Of a stretch of DNA of 64,000 bases, positions 37,712 through 45,327 are shown one piece after another (position 1 is the first letter of the stretch; each line of letters opens with the position of its first letter). Source of the DNA: Paludibacteraceae bacterium (GTDB taxonomy: Bacteria; Bacteroidota; Bacteroidia; Bacteroidales; Paludibacteraceae); contig JAKSNK010000007.1 in the NCBI GenBank assembly GCA_024399835.1, positions 21,540 to 85,539 on the forward strand. The letters are read 5' to 3'. Under the pieces are notes generated by a model. The model worked only from the letters and a program-made list of their open reading frames with translations. It made no database searches and was not told where the DNA came from. A program made the position numbers and the translations under genes.

Positions 37712-38538
37712 ATCCTGCGTAATACGGCATATATAGTTTTATAGAGTGCATATTTGACAATTCCGCCAAATCCAATCAAAGACAAGAATGGGCGTAACTT
37801 CCTGAATTCTTTCAGTTTATGTGTTGGCAACAGCGCAATTTTGGCATAATATCTCCAGTCGGGTCTTTTTACCCCGTACGCATTATTGCCGTGTTGGCGA
37901 TAAAGCATGGTGGCTTGAGGTATATAGTCTGTCTTTCCTTCTTTTCCCACTTTGGTTATTATCCACCAGTCGTGCATGGGAATACCTTCGGGAAATGGCA
38001 CAACCATTGCTTTTGCCTTTTCGTTCATGATACAACTGCATCCGGGCATAGGATTGCTTATACAGGTCCATTTCCATTCATTGGCAAGGGGCATCTTTAG
38101 GCGGTTGTATTGCCAAAATGTAGTGTGCATGGGTCGCAATTGTTCGTCCACTAATTCCAAATCGCTATAGCATAAAACACCCTCGTTGGGATATTGCTGT
38201 TCAATCTGTTGCAGATGACGAATACTGACTTCTATCTTGTCTTCTTTCCATACATCGTCTTGATCGGATAGCATGCAATATTTTGCTTTCGATGTGCGCA
38301 GCAACTCTTCAAACGAGCGGATAATGCCGATATTGGTTCCGCCGGGTAGTATCTCTATTTGTTGAGGATACAGCGTAACATAATGCGCTATTATGTCCGT
38401 CGTCTTGTCGGTTGAGCCGTCGTCACGGATCAGCAAGTGCCAATCGGTATAGGATTGGTGAATGATGGACTCTATCTGCTCGGCTAGATAGCGTTCCCCG
38501 TTATAGGTCGATAGCAATATGTCAATCTGTGCTTCCAA
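37708..38538 (-). CDS. Family 2 glycosyltransferase (start uncertain)
   Basis: About 276 aa: IDILLSTYNGERYLAEQIES, RDDGSTDKTTD, and the metal motif in LSDQDDVW near residue 85. The open frame runs back to ATG 38649, but that would overlap the polymerase gene by 128 nt and add 37 residues with no family match. I prefer TTG 38538, which gives MEAQIDILLSTYNG and a 17-nt overlap. A different non-ATG start nearby is possible. Confidence 0.85.
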   Translation of the reverse strand: MEAQIDILLSTYNGERYLAEQIESIIHQSYTDWHLLIRDDGSTDKTTDIIAHYVTLYPQQIEILPGGTNIGIIRSFEELLRTSKAKYCMLSDQDDVWKEDKIEVSIRHLQQIEQQYPNEGVLCYSDLELVDEQLRPMHTTFWQYNRLKMPLANEWKWTCISNPMPGCSCIMNEKAKAMVVPFPEGIPMHDWWIITKVGKEGKTDYIPQATMLYRQHGNNAYGVKRPDWRYYAKIALLPTHKLKEFRKLRPFLSLIGFGGIVKYALYKTIYAVLRRI

Positions 38539-39715
38539 ATAGTTTTTCTTCGTGATCGTATGTCCAAAATTTGATTGCTTCGTCCATTTGCCGTTTTTCC
38601 AAATATTGATTGGAGTGGTCTTTGCGTTCGATAACCGTGGAAATGGCATTGCACCGGCTCACTAATTTTTGTCCTGCTTTGGCATTCCCGTATGTGAACA
38701 ACGCGGAGTAAGCGAAAAATACGAGGGTCAGTATTTGGCGTGGCATTTTGTCTTTTATTTCTTCGTCATATAGCGTATTCATGATGTAGATGAGTAAGAA
38801 TGGCAATACATACGAACGCAACCGGTTTAACAGAAACCATGATTGATACAATACCACCATAATGGCTATGCAGCAAAAAATCATCCAATGCCAAGTCTTG
38901 TCTTCCTTTTTCTTTGCGGTTACATAGTACGCCAGGCATGCCATGACGGTCAGATAAAAAGGTAGAATCAATTGCACTACCTTTCCTGTCTGTAGGTGGT
39001 GAGAAATGGAGAGGCGAATGGTTGCGGGTATAGGTAACAGTCCTACAATGCCGTCCCACAATCCGTTGATTGGAACTACTGTCAGGCACAGCATGGTGCC
39101 ACCTAACAGGATATATGCCTTTTGGTCAATCTTCAGTCCTCTGCAACAATAAATAGCAGCCGCAATCAGCAGTATGAAAATGGCAGACTTGTGCATACCG
39201 CAGGCAATCAACGCCAGGATAATGGCAAGGATGTTTTTCTTGTGTTTCATCATCCAGTATGCTATCACAATCATGCTGACTGCCAGGCATTGGCGATGTT
39301 CATACAGCACTAAATTGTAATCCAATACCATCCACGCAGTCAGTGCGGATGTTTGATGATGAGGGATATAATGTATGGTCATCGCAACTGCTGCAAAGAA
39401 GATGACGGATACAATCGCGGTCATTCCCCAATAACTGATGCCGGCATGCTTGCATAACCAGCAGAAAGTCGCAAAGCCGGGTTCAATACGGTCGTCATAA
39501 CGGATAGTGTCTTCCAGTCCCCCAATATGCTCCCACAGGTCTAAATATACCAAAATATCCGGTCCGATTGCAAATTTGATAGTGCACCAAACGGCTGCAA
39601 AAGCAAATGCCAAATAGTAAATCTGTTTTTGCATTTTTGGGAAACCGTCCAAGCATACTTCGACTGCTGACAATGCCAACAATCCGATTAGTAGTATGGT
39701 TAGATAGTTTATCAT
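38522..39715 (-). CDS. EpsG/Wzy-like polysaccharide polymerase
   Basis: 397-aa membrane protein with about ten helices and the EpsG-type pattern (FAIGPDILVYLDLWEHIG near residue 50, IEPGFATFCWLCK near 80, EHRQCLAVSMI near 140, MHKSAIFILL near 175). Such proteins join repeat units of exopolysaccharide or O-antigen in the periplasm. ATG 39715 is used because the promoter at 39737-39767 would place transcription start close by; a TTG at 39727 is an alternative. First gene of the glycosyltransferase cluster; no flippase gene is in the window. Confidence 0.8.
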   Translation of the reverse strand: MINYLTILLIGLLALSAVEVCLDGFPKMQKQIYYLAFAFAAVWCTIKFAIGPDILVYLDLWEHIGGLEDTIRYDDRIEPGFATFCWLCKHAGISYWGMTAIVSVIFFAAVAMTIHYIPHHQTSALTAWMVLDYNLVLYEHRQCLAVSMIVIAYWMMKHKKNILAIILALIACGMHKSAIFILLIAAAIYCCRGLKIDQKAYILLGGTMLCLTVVPINGLWDGIVGLLPIPATIRLSISHHLQTGKVVQLILPFYLTVMACLAYYVTAKKKEDKTWHWMIFCCIAIMVVLYQSWFLLNRLRSYVLPFLLIYIMNTLYDEEIKDKMPRQILTLVFFAYSALFTYGNAKAGQKLVSRCNAISTVIERKDHSNQYLEKRQMDEAIKFWTYDHEEKLFGSTD

Positions 39716-39736
39716 AATACGACGCAAATTATCTTA

Positions 39737-39767
39737 CAAAGGTACAAATATTTTTTCGATTACGCAA
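39737..39767 (-). promoter_or_regulatory. Bacteroidota-type promoter for the polysaccharide cluster
   Basis: Minus strand: TTTG (39767-39764), 19 nt, TACCTTTG (39744-39737), 22 bp before the polymerase ATG. Confidence 0.75.
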
Positions 39768-39805
39768 ATATTTTTGCATATATGCAAAAAAACCGTCAAT
39801 TTATA

Positions 39806-39839
39806 CAAAAAAAAGTCCAAAACACAATGTCTTGGACTT
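39806..39839 (-). terminator. Intrinsic terminator of rpsP
   Basis: Read on the minus strand, AAGTCCAA (39839-39832) pairs with TTGGACTT (39820-39813), followed by a run of T. Confidence 0.88.
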
Positions 39840-39862
39840 CTTTCTTTTGCAGTTTTCTAAGT

Positions 39863-40447
39863 TTAAGCTTCTGCGTTTTCAGCTGCTTCTGCGCTCTCGG
39901 CAGGGGCTTCTTCGCCTTTGGCTTCTGCTTCAGCAGCAGCTGCTTCTGCGGCTGCCTCTTGGGCTTTCGCTGCCAATGCTTCTGCTTCTGCTTTGCGTTT
40001 TGCTGCTACCAATTCTGCTTTTGCTTTGTTGGCTTCTACTTCTGCAGCCATTGCTTTCTTGGCAGCCATGACTTTCTTGTCGGCTTCTTCTTTCGAAATC
40101 TTGCCGTTCTTAGCGTCTTTTTCTGCTTTCCATGCATCAAAACGCTTTTGTGCTTCTGCCTCGTCAAAGGCACCTTTCTTAACGCCGCCTTGCAAATGCT
40201 TCATCAGCATTACGCCTTCGCTGGATAAGATAAAACGAACGGTGTCGGTGGGTTGAGCACCTACACTTACCCAATACAATGCACGCTCAAAATTGAGATC
40301 AATCTTGGCGGGATTCAAGTTGGGGTTGTAAGAACCGATACGCTCTACAATTTTACCGTCACGAGGTGAACGGCTGTCTGCTACTACAATGTGGTAGTAA
40401 GCATAATCTTTGTGGCCATGACGAGCCAAACGAATTTTTGTTGCCAT
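39863..40447 (-). CDS. rpsP: 30S ribosomal protein S16 with long acidic/basic tail
   Basis: 194 aa, of which the first 80 or so are normal S16 ([41 protein letters not shown]). The rest is an Ala/Glu/Lys-rich, probably helical extension ([35 protein letters not shown]), as is usual for this phylum but absent from E. coli S16 (82 aa). ATG 40447 gives the conserved N-terminus; the frame extends eight codons further without family match. The leader carries a strong palindrome at 40473-40486. Confidence 0.95.
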   Translation of the reverse strand: MATKIRLARHGHKDYAYYHIVVADSRSPRDGKIVERIGSYNPNLNPAKIDLNFERALYWVSVGAQPTDTVRFILSSEGVMLMKHLQGGVKKGAFDEAEAQKRFDAWKAEKDAKNGKISKEEADKKVMAAKKAMAAEVEANKAKAELVAAKRKAEAEALAAKAQEAAAEAAAAEAEAKGEEAPAESAEAAENAEA

Positions 40448-40467
40448 TTGTTTTGTTGTTTTTTTGG

Positions 40468-40492
40468 GCAATGAATACGCGTATTCGCGCCC
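40468..40492 (-). promoter_or_regulatory. Stem-loop in the rpsP leader
   Basis: A perfect 14-bp palindrome GAATACGCGTATTC (40473-40486) is enclosed by a GGGC/GCCC pair. It lies 26-39 nt before the rpsP start and would form a strong hairpin in the mRNA. It may be an autoregulatory ribosomal-protein site or a DNA operator. Confidence 0.5.
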
Positions 40493-40581
40493 TGGTTAAT
40501 AATTGATGTTTTTTCTGTCGGTTACTCTTCATCCGCATGGCAATTGGGAGGAGGAGATACTCGACCGACTGAAAAAGTGCG

Positions 40582-40613
40582 CAAAATTACAATTTTTATT
40601 TTACTTATGCAAA
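40582..40613 (-). promoter_or_regulatory. Bacteroidota-type promoter for rpsP
   Basis: Minus strand: TTTG (40613-40610), 20 nt, TAATTTTG (40589-40582). The leader would be about 130 nt. The -33 element overlaps the stop region of the HAD gene. Confidence 0.75.
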
Positions 40614-41207
40614 TATTTTGTCCAAAAAATGAATATTTTCACCTGTTTTCCACCCGAATTGTTCTCCCATTGCTCTGTTTTGGGCAATATCGTCGATGAA
40701 TACAACGGGTTCTTTGTCTATGCCATGGGACTTAAAATAGGAATCTACGGCTTCATAAATTCCTCTCTCCGGCTTGCGGTAGTGCAGTTCGTGGCTCAAA
40801 AATACATGCTCAAACACACTCATGTCGTAGTGTTCCAATATATCTTTATAGTGTGTTTCGTTGTTGTTGCTCAGTACAAACAATTGATGCCCTTTTTCTT
40901 TCAATTTCTTCAAAAAAGTCCAGCATTCATCGGGAATACCCGCATGCATTGTAACCCATGCGTCAATGATTTGTTCACGGCTTGTTCCTGCCACACATGC
41001 CCGATGAATAGTGTCGATAAATTCGTCCTCTGTCACCAGTCCGCACTCATACTTGTCCATCAAACTGTCTGCCACGCCTTCTCCGTTGGGGCATAAACCT
41101 AATACACGCTGCATACCTTCTTCCCCTAACAAGGCAGTCATTTTGCGGATACAACCGGACATATTATGCTGCATCAATACGCCCCCTAAATCAAAAATAA
41201 TGTTCAT
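40605..41207 (-). CDS. HAD-superfamily phosphatase (YihX-like)
   Basis: 200-aa haloacid-dehalogenase-like hydrolase: motif I IIFDLGGVL at 3-11 (nucleophile D6; the usual second Asp is Gly, as in the YihX branch), motif II LFVLSNNN, Lys in HYRKPERGIYEA (motif III) and motif IV VVFIDDIAQN. Probably a small sugar- or nucleotide-phosphate phosphatase. ATG 41207 is used because the frame's 17-codon extension runs into the promoter. Confidence 0.9.
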   Translation of the reverse strand: MNIIFDLGGVLMQHNMSGCIRKMTALLGEEGMQRVLGLCPNGEGVADSLMDKYECGLVTEDEFIDTIHRACVAGTSREQIIDAWVTMHAGIPDECWTFLKKLKEKGHQLFVLSNNNETHYKDILEHYDMSVFEHVFLSHELHYRKPERGIYEAVDSYFKSHGIDKEPVVFIDDIAQNRAMGEQFGWKTGENIHFLDKIFA

Positions 41208-41227
41208 ACAATCGCTCTTTTTGTTTG

Positions 41228-41259
41228 CAAAGATAGTGCTTTTTTTGCAATTGTGCAAA
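41228..41259 (-). promoter_or_regulatory. Bacteroidota-type promoter for the HAD gene
   Basis: Minus strand: TTTG (41259-41256), 20 nt, TATCTTTG (41235-41228), 20 bp before the ATG. Confidence 0.8.
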
Positions 41260-41297
41260 TTTTTTTGGCTTATTATGCCCGTTGAGTGACTTTTTTA

Positions 41298-41329
41298 TTT
41301 GCATATATGCAAAAAAAAGTGTAACTTTG
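41298..41329 (+). promoter_or_regulatory. Bacteroidota-type promoter for ileS
   Basis: TTTG at 41298-41301, 20 nt, TAACTTTG at 41322-41329, 31 bp before the ATG. Divergent from the HAD promoter. Confidence 0.82.
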
Positions 41330-41360
41330 CACGCTGTTTTTTTGGAGCTTTTATAGAATA

Positions 41361-44300
41361 ATGAACGATATGAAATGTTTTAACGAGTACAAACAATTGG
41401 ATTTGCCGGGAATGAGCAAGGATATCCTGGCACAATGGGAACAGGAACATTTGCCTGAAAGGGCTATTGGAGAACGCCAAGACGCCAAAGGCAAATTTAT
41501 ATTTTTTGAGGGTCCTCCTTCGGCAAACGGTATGCCGGGTATTCACCATGTATTAGCTCGTACCATCAAGGATACTTTTTGCCGGTTCAAATCGATGCAG
41601 GGATACGAAGTGCGTCGTAAGGCAGGATGGGATACGCACGGTCTGCCTGTAGAATTGGGCGTGGAGAAAATGCTGGGAATTACCAAGGAGGATATTGGTA
41701 AAAAAATCTCTGTGGACGAGTACAATGCCGCTTGCCGTCGCGAGGTGATGAAATATACCAAGGAATGGACTGCCCTCACCAAGCAAATGGGCTATTGGGT
41801 GGATTTGGAAAACCCGTACATCACTTACGATAACAAGTATATTGAAACGCTGTGGTATTTGCTCAAGGAACTTTACAAAAAGGGGTATCTTTACAAGGGT
41901 TATACCATTCAGCCCTATTCGCCGGCAGCAGGTACGGGACTTTCTTCGCATGAGTTGAACCAGCCCGGTTGCTATCGTGATGTCAAGGATACTACTTGTA
42001 CCGCACAGTTCCGTATTAGGGAGTCCAGTATTATCGTGACGAAATCTGAGAATCTTCCTCTTTATGCCTTGGCATGGACAACTACTCCTTGGACTTTGCC
42101 CAGCAATACTGCCCTTTGTGTCGGTCCGAAGATTGATTATGTCGTTGTTAAGGGCGAAAACCCCTATACGCACGAGAAAGCATTCTACCTCTTGGCAGAG
42201 GCACGCTTGAGCGCGTATGCCAAGGAACTTTATCCTGTCGATGCCGACGGCAATCAGCTCCAACCAGAGATTCTCTATCGTTGCAAGGGCGCTGAGTTGG
42301 AAGGGATGGAGTATGACCAGCTCATTCCGTTTGCACAACCTATGCGTGGGGAAAACGACGGCACGCCGTTCCGCATTATTTTAGGCGACTATGTTACCAC
42401 GGACGACGGTACGGGTATTGTGCATATTGCCCCCACTTTTGGTGCGGACGATGCCTTTGTGGCTAAGAAAGCCGGCATCCCCGGTATGGTTTTCCTTTCC
42501 AAGAAAGGGGAGCGCCGTCCCATGGTGGACATGACGGGTAAGTTCTTCCTTATAGACGATTTGGACGAGGAGTTTGTGGCAAAGTATATCAATCGCAGTT
42601 TGTACGAGCAGTGGCAGGGACAGTGGGTTAAGAATGCCTACGACCCTCAATTTACCGTTGACGGCAAATACGATGAAGCCGCTGCACAAAAAGCGGAGAA
42701 TATAGATGTTCGCTTGTGTATCATGCTCAAGCAGGACGGACGCGCTTTCCGTATTGAGAAACATGTGCATACATACCCGCATTGCTGGCGAACCGACAAA
42801 CCTGTCCTCTATTATCCGTTGGATAGTTGGTTTATTCGTTCCACCAAGGCGCGTGAGGATATGATTCGGCTGAACAATACCATTCATTGGCAGCCCGAAT
42901 CGACCGGCTCGGGGCGTTTCGGCAAATGGCTCGAAAACCTCAACGATTGGAACTTGTCCCGCTCGCGTTACTGGGGTACTCCGTTGCCTATTTGGCGCAC
43001 GGAAGACGGACAGGAGGAAATCTGTATTGGGTCTATCAAGGAGTTGTTTGAGGAAATAGACAAATCTGTCGCAGCGGGCTTTATGACGGCTAATCCTTGG
43101 TCAAAACACAAGGTGGGTGACTATAGTAAAGCCAATTATGACCCGTCTGTCATCGACCTGCATCGCCCCTATGTGGACAGCATTATTCTCGTCAGTCCAT
43201 CGGGAAAACCCATGAAGCGCGAACTGGATTTGATTGATGTGTGGTTTGACTCGGGAGCGATGCCGTATGCGCAGGCGCACTTGCCTTTCGAGAATTTGGA
43301 TGCGCCTCGTACTGCCGACTTTATTTCCGAGGGTGTGGATCAGACGCGTGGCTGGTTCTTTACCCTGCATGCTATTCACACGATGTTGGAGGGAACGGTT
43401 GCTTACAAGAATGTCATTTCCAACGGTCTTGTTCTTGATAAGAACGGAAATAAGATGTCCAAGCGTTTGGGTAATGCCGTTGACCCCTTTGGCGCGTTGG
43501 AGAAATATGGTGCCGATGCGGTACGCTGGTATATGCTCACCAACTCGTCTCCGTGGGAGAATCTTAAGTTTGACCCGGAGGGTGTGGACGAGATTCGCCG
43601 TAAGTTCTTTGGCACACTTTATAACACATACGGCTTCTTTGCGCTTTATGCCAATGTGGACGGCTGGCAGCCGACTATGTTAGAAGGGGTGTTAGAAGGG
43701 GTTTTGCCGACGGTCGACCGACGGTCGACCGACGGTCGAATATCCCGTTACACTGCCGATAACGACCTGTCATGCGCATTGACGGAAATAGATAAATGGA
43801 TACTTTCCAAACTCAATTCGCTCATTCGCGAAGTGACAGAATACTACGAGGCATACGAACCTACCAAGGCAGGTCGGGCTATATCCAATTTTGTGCAGGA
43901 CGACCTCAGTAACTGGTATGTCCGCCTTAACCGTAAGCGTTTCTGGGGAGGAACGATGGATGCCGACAAGCGTGCTGCTTATGCTACGCTCTATACTGTG
44001 CTCAAGACGATTGCACAACTCATGGCACCCAACGCACCTTTCTATGCCGATCGTCTCTATCGCGACTTGACCGGTTCTACCGTGCATGAGAGCGAATGGC
44101 CTGTTGCCGATACAATGTGTATCAACAAGGAGTTGGAGCGGCAAATGGCATTGGCTCAGCAAGCCACTTCGATGATTCTTTCGCTCCGCAAGCGTGCTGA
44201 AAAGAATGTCCGCCAACCTCTGCAAAAAGCCGTTGTTCCGGCACCGGATATGGAGACGGCAGAAGCCATTAAACATGTGGAGAACCTTATCAAATCAGAG

Positions 44301-44864
44301 GTGAATATCAAGGAACTCATTATCACTACTGCAGATAAGAGCGAAATCAAACTCGTCAAGAAAATCAAACCCCAATTCAAAGTCCTCGGCAAGAAAGTCG
44401 GAGGACAAATGAAAGCCATCGCTGCGGCTATCGGACAGATGTCACAGGCGGATATTGCCCGATTTGAGCAAGACGGCACTTTCCAGGTGGAGGGGTATGA
44501 TTTGGTTGCCGAGGATGTAGAGATTCTTACCGAAGATATGCCGGGTTGGTTGGTCGCTACCGAGGGTATTCTGACTATTGCTCTCGACATTGAACTGACA
44601 ACCGAACTGATTGAAGAGGGTTTGGCACGAGAATTGATTAACCGCATTCAAAACATGCGTAAATCCGGTGGTTTGGAGATTGTGGACAGAATCCATGTGC
44701 AAATTCAAAAACTGCCTGAGTTGGAAGGAGTAGTCGCACATTTCGGCGAATATATTGCTTCGCAAGTGTTGGCAAAACAAATTTGCTTGGTGGACAATGT
44801 TGCCGATGCTACTCAAGTTGAAATAGATGCGTTGGTTGTTAATATCAGTATAAAGAAAGCATAG
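41361..44864 (+). CDS. ileS: Isoleucyl-tRNA synthetase, eukaryote-like type, with repeat-derived insert
   Basis: 1167 aa. The HIGH-type motif is GMPGIHH (about 57-63), the KMSKS loop is KMSKR (698-702); the editing domain has TTTPWTLPSNTAL and DDGTGIVHIAPTFG. There is no C-terminal zinc finger and the C-terminal region (LIEEGLARELINRIQNMRKSGGLE) fits the eukaryote-like class often tolerant of mupirocin. Between the catalytic core and the anticodon-binding domain, at about residues 774-796, lies MLEGVLEGV followed by LPTVDRRSTDGRIS, which is encoded by the dispersed GC-rich repeat family (43702-43741) preceded by a 12-bp duplication. The frame is kept. First gene of a four-gene run. Confidence 0.96.
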   Translation: MNDMKCFNEYKQLDLPGMSKDILAQWEQEHLPERAIGERQDAKGKFIFFEGPPSANGMPGIHHVLARTIKDTFCRFKSMQGYEVRRKAGWDTHGLPVELGVEKMLGITKEDIGKKISVDEYNAACRREVMKYTKEWTALTKQMGYWVDLENPYITYDNKYIETLWYLLKELYKKGYLYKGYTIQPYSPAAGTGLSSHELNQPGCYRDVKDTTCTAQFRIRESSIIVTKSENLPLYALAWTTTPWTLPSNTALCVGPKIDYVVVKGENPYTHEKAFYLLAEARLSAYAKELYPVDADGNQLQPEILYRCKGAELEGMEYDQLIPFAQPMRGENDGTPFRIILGDYVTTDDGTGIVHIAPTFGADDAFVAKKAGIPGMVFLSKKGERRPMVDMTGKFFLIDDLDEEFVAKYINRSLYEQWQGQWVKNAYDPQFTVDGKYDEAAAQKAENIDVRLCIMLKQDGRAFRIEKHVHTYPHCWRTDKPVLYYPLDSWFIRSTKAREDMIRLNNTIHWQPESTGSGRFGKWLENLNDWNLSRSRYWGTPLPIWRTEDGQEEICIGSIKELFEEIDKSVAAGFMTANPWSKHKVGDYSKANYDPSVIDLHRPYVDSIILVSPSGKPMKRELDLIDVWFDSGAMPYAQAHLPFENLDAPRTADFISEGVDQTRGWFFTLHAIHTMLEGTVAYKNVISNGLVLDKNGNKMSKRLGNAVDPFGALEKYGADAVRWYMLTNSSPWENLKFDPEGVDEIRRKFFGTLYNTYGFFALYANVDGWQPTMLEGVLEGVLPTVDRRSTDGRISRYTADNDLSCALTEIDKWILSKLNSLIREVTEYYEAYEPTKAGRAISNFVQDDLSNWYVRLNRKRFWGGTMDADKRAAYATLYTVLKTIAQLMAPNAPFYADRLYRDLTGSTVHESEWPVADTMCINKELERQMALAQQATSMILSLRKRAEKNVRQPLQKAVVPAPDMETAEAIKHVENLIKSEVNIKELIITTADKSEIKLVKKIKPQFKVLGKKVGGQMKAIAAAIGQMSQADIARFEQDGTFQVEGYDLVAEDVEILTEDMPGWLVATEGILTIALDIELTTELIEEGLARELINRIQNMRKSGGLEIVDRIHVQIQKLPELEGVVAHFGEYIASQVLAKQICLVDNVADATQVEIDALVVNISIKKA
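43680..43741. repeat. GC-rich mini-repeat inserted in frame within ileS
   Basis: TTAGAAGGGGTG occurs twice in tandem (43680-43703, second copy ending in TT), then TTTTGCCGACGG and three CGACGGTCGA-type units up to 43741. The same sequence family is found at 7557-7644, 60602-60643 and 60736-60770. Confidence 0.85.
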
Positions 44865-44868
44865 AAAA

Positions 44869-45321
44869 ATGAAAAAATTCAGTTATTTATTGGTATTATG
44901 CACTTTGGTGTTGTTGGGTGCTAATAGTTGTACGCCTAAGGACGAAGTTGCCTCTCCTCAGCCCGACCGGTTATTGATTGGTACCTGGCAGGAGAACGCC
45001 ACTCGTCACTTTGTCCGTTTCTTGAGTGCCGACGAAGACCCTATGGTGGGAGAGTATCGTTTCGGATATGAGTGGGACGAAGATGACGATGTCCACCCGG
45101 AGGATTTGATTTGGCACGGCAACGGCTGGTTCAAATGGAAAGTGGAAACGGATACTGTGTCGCATAAGTCCGTCATTCGCCTTACGGAAATACAACTGAT
45201 GGACAATGGTGGTGCCGAGTTGCCGGATACTTACATCATCACCACGCTCAACAGTACAACTTTTGAATATGCCCCCGAAGATAATCTCAAGTTCACACAT
45301 TGTTTCACCAAAGCAGACTAA
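44869..45321 (+). CDS. Small lipoprotein, possibly lipocalin-like
   Basis: 150 aa with lipoprotein signal (LCTLVLLGANSC). The mature domain begins LIGTWQENATRHFVRFL and continues as beta strands (WFKWKVETDT, IIRLTEIQLMD-like, TYIITTLNSTTFEY), in the manner of short lipocalin-like Bacteroidota lipoproteins. Acidic patch DEDDDVHPED near the middle. Begins 4 bp after ileS; unknown role. Confidence 0.75.
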   Translation: MKKFSYLLVLCTLVLLGANSCTPKDEVASPQPDRLLIGTWQENATRHFVRFLSADEDPMVGEYRFGYEWDEDDDVHPEDLIWHGNGWFKWKVETDTVSHKSVIRLTEIQLMDNGGAELPDTYIITTLNSTTFEYAPEDNLKFTHCFTKAD

Positions 45322-45327
45322 ATAACA

